A stretch of DNA of 64,000 nucleotides from NCBI GenBank assembly GCA_030340625.1, contig JAOPHQ010004837.1, forward strand, positions 130,001-194,000, written 5' to 3'. Within the stretch, counting starts at the first letter, position 1. Each line of letters opens with the position of its first letter. Made by a program: the position numbers and the translations under genes. The stretch comes from Merluccius polli. Lineage: Eukaryota; Chordata; Actinopteri; Gadiformes; Merlucciidae. The notes under the pieces are model-generated. The model ran no database searches. It was not told where the DNA came from and was given only the letters and a program-made list of their open reading frames with translations. This document shows positions 10,770-23,430 of this stretch, piece by piece.

Positions 10770-13509
10770 CAGTCTCATGAAGGTACATTGATTTATTGGC
10801 TATGACTGCTGATTGGCTGTGTGGGTGTGTGGGGGGGCATGGTGCGCCTGCTGATTGGTTCCCCAGGTGTACTGGGACCCGCCCACCTCCCTCTCTGCTA
10901 CCATGCCGTTCATCCCTGATGGCTACTGTTTCTTTTGGGTAATTGTTTTGTTCCTGTTTTTCTGGTAGTTAGTTTCTTCTTCTATTTATTTTTCAGCCCA
11001 ACCTGGAGTGTTTTGCTACACTGGCAGCTTTTATATTTTGTTTCATAAATTTTACCTTCTGTGGCAGATAAAGGAATTATCCTTTTTTTGATTCATGAAG
11101 TTTCTTGGTGGTTGAAGTAGGAAGCAGCCGCTTGATGCAAGTCCACTACACCAAGTAAAGCACTATAACTACATGTTACAGGAAGGACTCAAAGCACATC
11201 CTTGAGCTACAGGTCTGAACATTAGTAGTGATGTGCAATCTAATCTAAGTAGTTATGAGAGACACACGCAGGCTTTCATAAAAAAACAAACTCACATGAG
11301 AGAAGGGTGAACACATACATACAGCCACACAAAGACCCAGATACAAATAACATGCACGCATGCACATTGGTAAAAGACCATGAAAAATGGCCATTTCACA
11401 CCTCTCAGCATACGGTAATATTAATAAAACTATTGAGTCAAGACAAAATTAAATTGTAGTATAATTAAACACCGGTGATCATTGTGACTGGATGATTAAA
11501 AGAGTGATCCTTAAACCATTACAAACAAACTGGAACAAGTTTGACTTTTAATCTAACTAATACTGAGTAGATATAATAATTAATGTCATAATAATACAAA
11601 TTCAGCATTCAGGATATGATGCATTTGCAAGTAAAACTGGACACAGAATATGTAATAAACAAATGTACTTCAAATTGTGCCATGCATGCTTATTAGATGA
11701 AAAAATGATATATGACACATGAAAATAGGCTACCATTCATATAAATGTATATTTAAAGACCTAATGCAGAAAAGCATTTATGTGAAGGGCCTATTATAAT
11801 AGGCCCTTCACAGGCCCTTACAGATCAACTTTAATGGGGCTAGAAATAAATGTTTCAATTCATTTTTAAGAGACACTTTACAATCTTCCAACCTTCCTGG
11901 TGAGGTGATAGTACATGTATAACTGTAATATAAAGTTGGATGCTCAGTGTCTGACAAAATAACCACTTTTTGTGTTTTTTTCTTCCATGCTGAGTGAGAG
12001 ACGATAAAATGAATTGAAGTGCTGAAGAATAATTTTATAAAATTAGTATTATATCCACAGAGAGTTAAATACACATTTGACTTGAGCACAAATTGATTCA
12101 AGCATATATTTGCTAAGTAATTAATGGAGTTGTAAATGCGTTTTGGAAAAATGTTGCCTCATTTGAAAAAACAACAAACACATTTAGAATTAATCTAATT
12201 AATAATGAATGAGTAACACATTAATATACCAACACATTCAATGCACATATACAATTACTTGTATAAACTAATCCAACCATGACACATATTTTATTATGGC
12301 ATCTTCTCTATGGTAAGAAGGAGGTATTTTATAATTGGTAATGCTAACCGGGTTACAGTAAATTCACACAAAATGCGGTGAGGTACCACTGTGGCACATC
12401 CCATTAATTTCCCATTGAGCGCAATGAGTCGCAGGGAGCAAGATGGATGTGGTCAGGGTTAGTGGTGCTGTGTATGCCGGCCTATCATTTGCATAAAGTG
12501 GGCTCGGCTACAACTTTATGCTAAAGACTGCCTGCAGTGCAACTTGTCTGGAGAGAAAAACTCTGAACCAACTTGTCACAAACTTTGCAGTCACAAATCA
12601 AATGACGACTTGAGATTCATGCCGTATTTCTCATTTCCATGTCTTCAGAAGCACACTTTAGTGTTTTCTGACTGACGGCATAAGGGTATAAGGGAACGAT
12701 TTTTTTATTTAAAGGATGCATCCAGGGAGAAGCACTCTTTTATTTTTTTTAAATCACATCTATTGTAAGCCTCTGAACTATATGTGCTGTTGTAAGGGTA
12801 ATGTCAGCCTACTAAAAGTTTCATCTATACAGTCATGCTGTATTCTTTACATATCCTTGTCATCCGTCCGGTAAATATGGTAAACAAAGGCCTCTATTGT
12901 AATCCTCCAACAGATAGCAATAGTAATTAAAGCCTTGTTCAGTAACAGTTGGCCAAGAATCAACAGGAAAAATGTCTGAGATAGAAAGAGTCACTTGGGA
13001 GTAGATTTAAGTGGCAGAAAGGCACAAATGATGTTGTGTTCTATGATTATATGGTTATGAAATAGTTTTTTCCTGTTGCGTTGTGGGTTTAAAGTGTTAT
13101 TGTTTTGTTCGCTGGAGGCTGTTTATGTTTGTCTGAACTGTCAGCATGTGACGAGAGTCAGCTCTAATACCATCATAGAAAAGAATTAGCCTACTGCAAG
13201 TTATATTCTCCATATTCTCCTCTGTCAATACGTCTCAACAAAAGAACATATCCCACCACTGCTGAAATATATTAACTGTGCACCTCATTTCATCGGATAT
13301 TAGTGCATAAACATATTACCTGTTATGAAGTTATAGCTCGCTATGTCTTGCCAAACACTTTACTAGTCCATGTGAAATATTAATTATACTTTAATATATT
13401 ACACAGAAATTATCCACAAAAAAAGGCTTAGAGGCAAGAATCACACATTAGCATATTTGTGAATACAGCCTCATTATAAAGCGCTGCCGAGATATGTGAA
13501 TATTACACA
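10325..13509. other. No gene recognised
   Basis: The first 350 bases (to about 10690) look like another degraded DNA element, with GTGTACTA-type blocks near 10639-10670, but I could not pair its ends. A CT microsatellite lies at 10737-10766. From 10800 to 13509 the DNA is AT-rich without coding signal; the moderately GC-rich stretch 12370-12600 has no repeat features and could be a conserved non-coding block, which only an alignment would show. Confidence 0.45.
11781..11812. repeat. 32-bp perfect palindrome
   Basis: Bases 11781-11796 (TGTGAAGGGCCTATTA) are followed without any spacer by their exact reverse complement. No coding context. Confidence 0.9.
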
Positions 13510-14121
13510 TTGGTAAAAAGTTCAAACAACTCAAATATTCTGCACCTACTTGTGTATAACAGATTTTTTTTAAATGATCTACCGCCACACATTTTATTTT
13601 CCTTCTTTATTTGGACATACATGGGGCATGGATTGACATTTGAATCGGATTTCGCATTAACGCTCCCCATTTATCCCTGCTGCTCAGTGTGTCAAATGGC
13701 TTCCATTCAGAACGCCTTTGAGACACACAGGGGTTGGGATGTAGGGGGAGTCATGAAGCAAATATTCACAGGCGACAGGTTTTGTTCAGGGTATTTCAGG
13801 GTACGGCCCATTTGCATTTCAACTCCACATAGGAACTCTGGAGATAATGAGTTTGTTTTGAGCAACTATTATAAGCCTTTTGCGCACACGGGAAATTCCC
13901 TGACATCCATACCAAAGCCAGATGCTGAATTACCAGAATTTGAATTACCATGCACTCTGGCGTTTCCCTTCAGCCGAGTAAATAAGGACATCGCACAATT
14001 TGAGCGTGCGTCGAGTCCGCCGGAGTTGTTTGAACACCATGTTGTTGACATTGGCGGCCGCACCGTCGCAACAGAGGTCGTCGGGGGCTTGTACGCTGTC
14101 CAGCAAACTGCCATCCCATAA
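13510..14121 (+). other. 203-codon open frame in non-repetitive DNA, unrecognised
   Basis: An open frame of 203 codons in a stretch free of obvious repeats. The first 40 residues are Phe-rich and look like translated AT-rich DNA; the rest (from about 13696) has a balanced composition with no zinc-finger, membrane or signal motif that I recognise. No good splice sites or promoter frame it. It may be chance, an exon of an unknown gene, or a conserved non-coding block in which an open frame happens to survive. Confidence 0.2.
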
Positions 14122-14521
14122 TAGCTGTGCTCAGGTTGTGTGATGAGGCTGAAGAGGTTGCTTTTTATTACGTTGTTTCGATGTGGCCGGAGAACCGTTG
14201 CCAGCTTCGAGAGCCGATTTTGTTTTTGATTGTGTGCCAGAAATCAGGCAAATTGGTCCTTAGGCCATCCTTCAAGAGAATCTAAATAAATACAATTTGG
14301 AAAAATGGAAAACAAAACAAAAGTCAATGTCGCTCAAAAGATCGAATAGGTACTTATCGGAGGACTGTTTGTCAGAAAACCATGAGGTCTAATCATAGTG
14401 TGTTCTACAGTGTACTGACATGTACTAGCGATGATGGGAGGAAGAGGGTCAAACACAGGGATATGACGACTACAAGCAAGACCTATCACCCATATGCATG
14501 TATCTACCATTACACACCCAT

Positions 14522-14564
<43 letters not shown>

Positions 14565-15596
14565 CGCATACGAACACACGTGAACATAAACCAACAGCTC
14601 TCAAAGGCCATATCTTTGTCATTCTGTTAACTCTCTCTCTCTCTCTCCCTCCCTCTCTCTATCATCTGTAATATATATAGACATTAACCCAGGGGCCACC
14701 AGCTTCTGAAAACAAAAATACATGGCCCCACCGTTTAATTTCCATATGGCTTATAAATTCTCCTTTTCACACCCCCCCCCCCCCCCCCCCCACCGCTAAC
14801 TCTAAATGTGAAGAAATGATTCTCGAGTCTCTTGCTTCTCCATTGTGGAGAATGGCATCACTGTCTCTGAAATGGCACAATAGCTGTTTGAAAGACATTC
14901 ACCTTTTATACCTTGTCTGCCAGTGAAATATGAATAATTGGAAATCAGACATAAGGTTAGTGAATGAAGTGTTCTCCCTAAGGAACCCAGGTCAGGACAC
15001 AAATGACAAGGTTTTAATGAAAAACTGGACGTTACTAACCTGCCAACCTAAGTAGCCTATGTGTTTCTGTTTCACTGTGATTCACTTGGCTTTCACAGTG
15101 CTTCACCCTCATGATATAATTCACAGGTGGCTGTGTGTGTTTAGGTATGGTCACTGCTCTTTATCTAACTGGCTGGAAAAAAAAGCATAATCTTACACAG
15201 TCAGGAGCAGCACACACACCAGATGACTCAGAGACAAGTTGTATCTTTAGGTCAGTCAAGTATGTAGCAGCCACGGTATCGCCAAGAGTCTCGCGTTGGT
15301 TTGACATCATTCAATACGTTAGGTGAGGTGGCGATGGCCCTGTTTAATCTATGACAACATCCCCTCCCCATGTGACACATATTTAACCTCAGGTTGTTCA
15401 CCATTAAACACCCATCGCTTCCCACACCGTACATTGAAATGTATTTAAACTTATGTTTTAAAAAATCCTGATGTTGATATTGTATCATTGTGGTTCTCTG
15501 CATGATGGCCCACAGCTGGTCCGTTTCTGTAAGGTTTTGCTCATCGTCAAAACTAGCTGCTTGTTAGCATAGCAAACACACTTAAGGCAACTGGCT
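14122..15596. other. No gene recognised; microsatellites
   Basis: Contains a CA array at 14525-14562, a CT tract at 14630-14661, a 20-base C run at 14772-14791 and otherwise unassigned AT-rich DNA. Confidence 0.5.
14525..14562. repeat. CA microsatellite
   Basis: About 19 uninterrupted CA units; the overlapping reading frames are repeat translations. Confidence 0.95.
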
Positions 15597-15721
15597 ATGG
15601 ACGAGAGGGTCCGGGAGCACGAGACAGAGAGGGCACCCGTTGTGTGGGTCCCTGTCCATGAGCATACACGCCATAATTACATTCACCCCTGCCCCCGAAC
15701 AAATAGACTCTCTCTCACACC

Positions 15722-16000
15722 ATGCCCTGTGGTTCCCCAGAATCATGCATTGCTAACACCGGGGGTTACATCTTGTTCGAGATCAGTGAGCGCGAGTCGA
15801 ATGAGACACCATGTTACATCAGCAGAGCGGGAAAGAAAGTGGAGCCGCTAACCTCCACGGTGAAGAGCGTTAATTATGATCCCAACCGTCCACGGTTAGG
15901 GGTGGTGTCTGACGGTGTGTGGATGAGATTCGGTCGACCAATGCTACCAGCCAAATACCAGCAGTGGCTAAAGCGAAATGAAATGACTGTTCATTTGTAA
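15722..16000 (+). other. 92-codon open frame with balanced composition, unrecognised
   Basis: ATG at 15722, stop at 15998-16000. The translated product has a normal amino acid mix with no low-complexity bias, including a Gly-Gly-Tyr start region, a Lys-Lys-Val-Glu-Pro stretch in the middle and a Trp-rich C-terminal third. I cannot assign a family. The surrounding 15580-15720 is also GC-richer than average. It could be a terminal exon or an internal part of an old mobile element. No polyadenylation signal directly follows. Confidence 0.25.
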
Positions 16001-16260
16001 TCAGAAGAAGTAATGCATCAAATTGTCCCTAAATTGTTCAATTTCTCCTGGTGGACTTTGGAAAAGAAAAAAGAAAAAAACACTGAAAATGGTCCATGCA
16101 TGCAAGCTGCTGTTTTGTTGGTTTCAGAAGTGAACAAATCATTTATATATTTATTTAATTATTTATTGAAGTCTCTCTTTAGTTTTACACAACACGTGTT
16201 GTGGGAAACCATAAAACGATGATGAGTGACAATAAATGGCAGCGAGTCACCACTGCCACC

Positions 16261-16300
16261 ATGGCGCTCATCGCCATTTAATTTTGGCGATGAGCGCCAT
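16261..16300. repeat. Short hairpin, 16-bp perfect arms
   Basis: ATGGCGCTCATCGCCA (16261-16276) is followed by an 8-base AT loop and its exact complement (16285-16300). The left arm happens to begin with GCCACCATGG, a good translation start context, but the frame closes after six codons. Confidence 0.9.
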
Positions 16301-16436
16301 AAGCTTGGAAGACGATATTAAAGTGCTCAGTGCACTTGAAAATTGTGGGAAAGCATTATGTTGCCCCAAGAGCAATTATTTCCTACAGTGTGGGAGTGAT
16401 GCCAGCCAACCAATACCAGAAAGTTTGTAGAACCTG

Positions 16437-16594
16437 TTTTTATTCTCTGTATTTACTATTTAGTCATTTAGTAGATCTATTCATCCAAAGTGACCTCAAG
16501 TGAATTTTGAATTAATGAGCAGGTAGACTGCAGACATTGGGGTTTGAATCCAGACCCTTTCGACTACTAGACCACGACTACACTACCCTGCACC
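16437..16594 (-). mobile_element. tRNA-derived SINE with L2-like 3' tail
   Basis: Read on the minus strand, the 5' part has a tRNA-like head with a B box at 16540-16551 (GGATTCAAACCC) and a degenerate A-box region near 16570-16588. The 3' part carries a CACTTTGGAT...CTACTAAATGAC tail, closely matching the 3' end of L2 LINEs such as the one ending near 44165. Sharing a tail is how such SINEs borrow the LINE machinery. It is diverged and not expected to be active. Confidence 0.7.
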
Positions 16595-18560
16595 TCCATT
16601 TTTATAACATGCTTTTTCATACATGCAGTGTACTTGATTTGTTCATTAGTTCATTGCAGTTTGATGCTCCTGACAATAAGAGGAACCCATTGTGTGAACC
16701 AAAACTGGATCAACACTTAACAGGTTTATGCACATAGGACATAATGTCTTTAAAAATTCAAAATATGAGGTTATGATGGCAAATAAATACATTTGTATCA
16801 AGTCCTCTAGTACTTGAATGTTCAACGGAGGACTTGAATGTTTTTAGATCTTTTTTCCTCGCATTTTGAGATCATGTGATTGTTTCAAAACAAGTGGTTT
16901 CATAACCATGTTTTCATTATTTATACTAGTTACTGGAACTGACCTGATTTTTTTCAGGGGGGGGTTTAAGAAATGTGTGTTGGCTGACACTTAGTGCAGC
17001 GCAGAACAACAAGTGTGTTAGAATGAGCAATAGAGTTAAGACCCGGCGTGGCACACTGTGTGGGATGTATACACAGATATGCAATAGTGGTTATCGATTT
17101 TTATTGCAGTCTTATTCTTTTTTGTGTGGCACGCATACAATAAATCCTCATTAATAAGACGTTGCGGCTTCCAAGACAGCGCTACAACGATGGCGTTACC
17201 TACGGCCGTGCCACATGAGCATCGGTCTGCTCGGATTGAAGCGTACATGTTTGTGTCTCAGCTCGGGGGAGAAAACAAAACACACAAATCCGTTTGCTCC
17301 ACTAGGGAAGCATATAGAAAAAGAAGAAGCATGTACTTGTCTAAACTGACATCTGTAAATCTATTTTGGAAAATGAAAACAGCCTTGTCGAATCAAGCTC
17401 CAACTGTTTGAAAAGTCAAACTAGATTTTGCTTAGCAGTATATCACTCAAGTAGGAATACAATCTCTCTCCAGCACCTACACCACAGGCCGCGCCCTACT
17501 GGACACACCTTTAATAGAGCGCCATCTTTATGTCGGCGGAAGAGTTCCTGACCTCGGCTGTGCACACACTGAACACACACTGTTCATACACACGTATTGG
17601 TTCTGGTAAGAGCATATGGGTTCAAGGCAAACTGCACCACTGCTGTGGGTTTGTTTTTGTAAGGGTAAAACCATATTGTAAATCACTTGCAGGCAATATG
17701 CAAACTTGTCACCTTTCAGCGAATCCATTTTGAATCCAAAAAGGTTGCCTACGTGATTTGTTCAGATCCAGTGAGTCATCTGAATCATCTGTGGGTGGGT
17801 GTTTACCGTAGTGTTGTGCTGCTGCTCTGCTTTGGCAGTTTGAATCGCAAACTATTGACTATTAAAAAAATAAGTTTGCATTGCTAAGTAGATCTCATCC
17901 TGATTGGCTGATTTAAGATTGAAATCACTAAAACTGTTGGCTGAACTCGGCTGCGCCTACGGACTGATCGCATTTAGGAGTGTTACAAACACCATTGTTT
18001 GTTGCAATGTATGGACTCAAGTCAATAACTTATGGCACTGGTTTGACTCATTACTAATGCTGTAATGATGAATGAATGTACTCCGCATTAGGCAGGTATT
18101 AGGTATACAGAGTTCATTTGTTGAAGTGTTAAATTGTTAATTAGCACGCTAACTTGATCTCGATAAAGTTAAATGCTAAAATATATTTTAAATGAGAGAT
18201 GACTAATGTGGGACAGTGAGTGGAAAATGTAATATTAGGCCAACATGCAAATAAATAATAAAATTAATATTATGTTAAGTGATTAGGATGGAGGACCCCA
18301 CTCCCAACCAATGTTAGATATACCAGTGTACTGGCACCATCATTTACCATGGGTAATATAGCCTATACAAGACTGTAAATGATCCCCTTAGAAACTATAA
18401 TAGTGGATATTTTATTGATATGGACCTCAGTCTAAACTATAAATGTAACCTTTGACTTGACGATTAAGGGTGATTTAACACTTGAGCAGTTTGGTCCATT
18501 TTAATCAAACCCTAAAGTGTTTCCTCTGATAGTACGTTTTGTTTGGGGTGGTGTGAACGC
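16595..18560. other. No gene recognised
   Basis: Unassigned DNA. The stretch 17150-17560 is richer in GC and has short open frames on both strands without a recognisable product; it may hold a degraded DNA element. Confidence 0.4.
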
Positions 18561-18910
18561 TCATTCGAACTCTGGTGCGGACCAAACAAACTCTGGTCCG
18601 CTTGAGGGGGCTCTGGTTTGCATTAGGTGTTCATGAACCGACCCAACTATAGAAAGCAAACCAAAAAAACAATGCGTTGTGGGTTGAGTAAATGTACAGA
18701 AGATGTTATCGCCTGCTGGGCATTGCTGCGTGTCGCACCTCCTCCGGTGCCCATGGGTCAGCTGCAGGGTCATCAGCCAGAAACCACCATTCACCAACGT
18801 TTCGCTCCTTTAATTCTGGAACGTCTCCTGGTGGCGGAGCAGTGGCAGGGACGTCTCCCTGTCACCCCCTGCAGCTGATAGATGTTCTCCCCTGCTGCTG
18901 TTGTCTGGGG

Positions 18911-19960
18911 TTAGGTGTTCTTTCCCCAACACCTATCCTTCCTCCTCAGCCAGAGCCAAAAACTCCCTTTCTCAGCCTCCTCTGCCAGGTCCTTTGTTGC
19001 CCTCTTTAGCCTCCCTCCGGTCACTCCTGCATCCCTCAAGAGGCGTGTGGTTGACAACCCCAGGAACCCTTGGCATCCAACCTCCACTGGGTAGATGGTA
19101 GCCTTCCAGCCAGCCTCCCAGCACTCAGCAGCCAGCTCTGAGTACTTGGCCTTCTTGCGTTCAAACGCGGCCTCAATCCCTCCCTCCTGTGGTACTGTGA
19201 GCTCGATGAGGTGCACAGATCTTGCCTTGATTGACCACACAACTATGTCTGGTCGGAGAGATGTGGTGGTGATCTCTGTGGGGAACCGGAGCTGCCTGTC
19301 GAGGTCAACCCTCATGTTCCACTCCTGGTCGGGGGAGAAGAGCCTTGCTGTTTCTGTTGGCCTGGTGTTTCTTCTTACCCCCCCTTCTGAGACAAAGCTG
19401 GTGTGGTCCTCTGCTGATGGTGGTTCTTTGTTACCCTGTCGGCACACCTCCAGCACTTCGGCTAGCTTTTTCAGGACCTGGTCGTGGCGCCATCTGTAAC
19501 GCCCCTGTGGAAGCGCGATCTTGCAGCCTGATAAGATGTGCTGGAGGCTTGCGTTGGGGGCATTGCAGAGTGAGCAGCATTCTTCGTTCCCGAACCACTG
19601 GTGAAGGTTCCGAGGACAGGGAAGCGTGTCGTAGGTTGAACGAATGAGGAAGCTGAGTCTTGCCTGTGGAATCTTCCACAGGTCTGACCAACTGATGTTC
19701 CGGTTAACAACTCCCTCCCAGGTTGTCCAGCTTCCTTGTCGGCCCTGCGACACAGCCTTGATCTTGTAGCGATCTTCCTCCATCCTTGTCACCTCTGCCA
19801 CCACCATCTCCTTCCTCTCCTTACGGTTGGCCTTGGACCAGAAGCGTGGCGCCTCTCCCCATCCTAGCCCTGCTCTTCCTGCCTGGACTCTGCCCACGAT
19901 CTCCCGGTGTTGCAGCCGACCGACAGCTTGAATGTACACTTTTGCCACAAACTGGAAATA
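18911..19960 (-). pseudogene. C-terminal fragment of a LINE protein with restriction-like endonuclease (R2/NeSL-type)
   Basis: The minus-strand frame is open from 20101 to 18911 (396 codons); recognisable homology starts after about residue 45, so the first part is flanking sequence. It carries a zinc knuckle C176-x2-C179-x8-H188-x4-C193, followed by R283-P-D285 and E300-L-T, then a Lys-rich block near 316-320. This zinc knuckle plus RPD/ELT order is the hallmark of the restriction-like endonuclease downstream of RT in LINEs of the R2, NeSL and related clades, which nicks target DNA to prime reverse transcription. The RT itself is missing, so this is a 3' fragment. The frame is intact for about 350 residues, which is surprising for a dead fragment; domestication or recent insertion are both possible. 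Confidence 0.7.
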
Positions 19961-20218
19961 ATAAACACATTCAGCCAGGTATACGTGCTTTTTTCCTAGA
20001 TTAAAATGAGTTCCGGTCAGACGTGGCGCAATCAGGAGGTGAAAGCACACATCAAAATATGGTTGGACGACTTTATGAAGGAAGTTGTTGTGGTCACTCA
20101 TAAAAACACTGATGTCTTTAAATTATTTAGTGACTGAATGGTGGAAATGGGGTTATTTTTCATTTTTAGGAACACCAAAGCAAAAAGAAAAAACACAAGA
20201 CTGAACTAAGTTGTTGCT

Positions 20219-20253
20219 CCATTATTATTGGCTGCAACAGCCAATAATAATGT
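20219..20253. repeat. Short hairpin, 14-bp perfect arms
   Basis: ATTATTATTGGCTG (20221-20234), a 3-base loop, and the exact complement (20238-20251). Confidence 0.9.
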
Positions 20254-23216
20254 CGCTTAGATTTTCTTCTTCGGTGTGACATGCTTTTACATTGTTTAGT
20301 TTACTTGACAAAGTCCTGTGTGAATGCTAACCAAACCAAATCAAAATGCAACAAATTATCAACTTCAAACTATCGGTAAAACTATTGTGAAAGTGACCAT
20401 ATTGGCGGCCTTAGCCAAAGGGCCCTGACTGACACACAAGCTTTGAATAATTGACCCATTTATATATATATATATATATATAGATGTATATCTGTGGTTA
20501 CATCAATCAAAGATAATGCACCAGACACCTGTTTCAAAGCTAACAGCCAGCTTTCATTGCAGTTAAAACCAGTTAGCAATTCAATGTTTATAGCAAAATG
20601 GTAGGCGGGTCATTTATTTCACTACGAACTAGTAAATTCTCAAACTAAAGCAAATACACATAATTAAAGTAATCTCTATAAACAATTATTTAGCGTTAAA
20701 TAATACTACAACAGTGCATAAATAACAAGAAAAACAACAGAAAAAGGCTCTCAGTGAACTTAATACAGCATCTAGCAACAGTTCTTAATAAGAGGAAAAT
20801 AAAACGCACCTATCCTAGTGGTTCTAAAAAACCAAAAAAAATATGCCAACAAAACAAAACGTCTAAATTGTCTCCCAAAAGTGACCTCTTTCTTTGGTCC
20901 ACCATCACAGCATGCTAGCCGATCAACTGGAGATGCTGCTAATCAAACAGATGGCAATAATGATGACAAAACTTTATGACAATCCTACACTTTTCATTCC
21001 CAAGCAAAATATGGCATTGCTTTTTTTGTTGATTTAATTTGAGGGAATTGTTTAAGCTGTTTTTATGTCGGCTGATACATAACACATAGGCCTAGTGCTA
21101 ACAATGATTTTTTTTGTGCAAAAATGTCATTGTTTAGGTTTTTAATTACTTGGTTTGTAATTGATTGTTTGAATTGTTTGGATTACTTCTATGTTGAGCT
21201 GTTCATGATGTTGAAAGTGCACATAATGCATTTAAGTTGAAGTCCGAAAATATACCGATATTGATGCAAACTAACTTGAATCGTTGCTTTTTTTCCTCTT
21301 CTCTTGAAATGGGTCCCCAGATGCTTAGGGCCGCCTCTGAGTGCCCTACAAGTTAGTTGGTGTAGTTTTTGAAAATGAGAGGTTTTGAGTAGGAGGCTCA
21401 ATGCTGCTCTAATAAGAGACAGGAATCAGTGAAGCAAATATGAACAAAACTGATCTCAAAAACACATCTTTGAGATCCTAATAATAACGGCTTCATATAA
21501 ATGGGTCTGAATACCACTGACATGCTTTTGTGTGCCACTGGGTCAGAGAACCTTTAAAAAATATATAACCTGTTTTATTTGAAGGGTGCCGCATGCTGAT
21601 ATTCTTAGTTTTCAGGCATTTTTTTTTTTTTACCTTTTTAGGTCCTCACCAGTTTGCATGCCTGATAGATGACATTTCTCCAGTTTGGTCATAATTCAGA
21701 CTCTTTAGGGATATAGTTATAAATTTGTCATTCCATAAACGTAACATATGACCTTTTCTGTTTAATTACAATGTTACCGTTGCACATCCCTCTGGATTGC
21801 CATTGGCAACATCAGTTCCTGCACAGCAAGAAAACAGCACTCATTTGTAATGTTTCTGCTAGAAGTGTGAATTCTGGGGCTGCCACAATATCTCCACAAT
21901 TTGGGTTGCAATTTGGAATAACTGCAACTTTGAAGCATTAATAAAGTAGTAGTAAATAGTGAATTCATGAATAGTATGCAATTAATAATCAGGTATGTAT
22001 GATTAACAAGATAAAGAGATAATGGTTTATAACATTAATTTATAAAGCATAAGTTAATGATCTACAAACTATTTACAATGTCTTAACAATGCTTAATAAA
22101 CACTTCACAATGCAATTCAAGTTCAAGTACTCAAGTACCATCGCATCAGAACCAATACTCACATAAGTCTTAAAATGATATTATATAGATCTAATGTATG
22201 TTATATATAAATTATATAAGTGTTCTAACTACCTGAATTGATCAGCCCAGCCTTTAAGTAATTTATAAATATCTGGTGTAATGGAGGTGTTGAGGCCCAG
22301 GTAGAAGTGGTGCCCCAGCGGGGCCACAACCAATGGCTATTGTATTTTGTTATTCAATTGTTTTCTATCGATTGATATTGTTTATCAAGAATTATTTCTA
22401 AGTTTATATTAGCTTTGTTTAGTTTGCATGATTTTGCATTATGTGGATTTTATTTATCATTATTTTGGCAAGTTGTATAATAAAGTGTTATTCTTGATTA
22501 TTGTATTTCCTTTTTCTCATGGTTTTTATTAATATTCATGTTTCATATATGTGAATCACTGGATTTGTTGGAAGTATTAAAGGAGCAAGAGGCCAGAGGC
22601 TATAATTGACATTAAAATTCATATTACATATACAGAAATGATAAGCATCAGTTCTCTCCGCTGCCCCACCGGAATGCCAGCTACAATCTGGTCAGGGGTT
22701 ATACTTGTCTTTACAATTCAAATGACAATGCTACATTTCCAAAAAGACATCATTACATTTCCAAAAAAACATCATTGCACTAGGTTTCCATTGCCCACAC
22801 CCTGGGACTTGAACTCAGGTCTCTAGAGACAATAAACAGCTCTCCCTGATGTGCGGATGGTTATAATTGACATTACAATTCACATGCCATTGTTACATTT
22901 CAAAAATGATGGATGGTCACATGCAAAGGTACATACTCTGCAATATCTATAAAAAGGGTTCCTGCAAGATCAACATAACATATATTCTGGATAACAGAAA
23001 ATTATACATTCATTTTGCATCTGATTTACACTAATATTCACACATGTTTAAGTACAGACAGCATTCTATTAGCAAATTACCATCAGCTCCCACACATGTA
23101 TAATTACATTTTCCCTGAACAAACATGTACTCTCCCACACTCTGCCCTCTTGTTCTCATCAGCGTGAACGCAGCAGGGCAAATCTGGCGATGTTAAATGA
23201 GGCACCAACTTACATT
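20254..23216. other. No gene recognised
   Basis: AT-rich unassigned DNA with a TA microsatellite at 20459-20482. The end of a possible hAT-like element (GTGTGAATGCTAACCAAACC) lies near 20320. At 22590-22930 a degenerate repeat with TACAATTCA...ATGCTACATTTC-type units recurs about three times. No coding signal. Confidence 0.45.
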
Positions 23217-23221
23217 GGTAC

Positions 23222-23426
23222 TGTAGTGGGTGACATAATTCACATAGGAACCTTTGTGAGGTTGTTCAGCTCAGTTAGCGAGCGGGTTGTGTTTTACGGT
23301 GACGCCGACTTCCGGCAGTTTTTGGTGGTGTGTGTAGTTGAGTGCTGATGTACATGGATACTGTGAATAAACGGCTATCGCCATTGTTTGTCACTCCGCC
23401 TCCGACTCCCGTACTTCAGCACCACA
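23222..23426 (+). mobile_element. Solo LTR, 205 bp, with 4-bp target duplication
   Basis: The block begins TGTAGTGG and ends CACCACA, giving near-complementary TG and CA ends. It is flanked by GTAC at 23218-23221 and again at 23427-23430. Inside is an AATAAA polyadenylation signal at about 23364-23371 in a GTGAATAAACGG context, close to the 3' end, as expected for U3-R-U5 organisation read on the plus strand. There is no internal retroelement sequence on either side, so recombination between two LTRs probably removed it. A 4 to 5 base target duplication fits Gypsy-type elements. Confidence 0.75.
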
Positions 23427-23430
23427 GTAC

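Noticed and set aside
16258..16282. ATG in an ideal start context (GCCACCATGG)
   Set aside because: The frame closes after six codons and the sequence is one arm of a hairpin.
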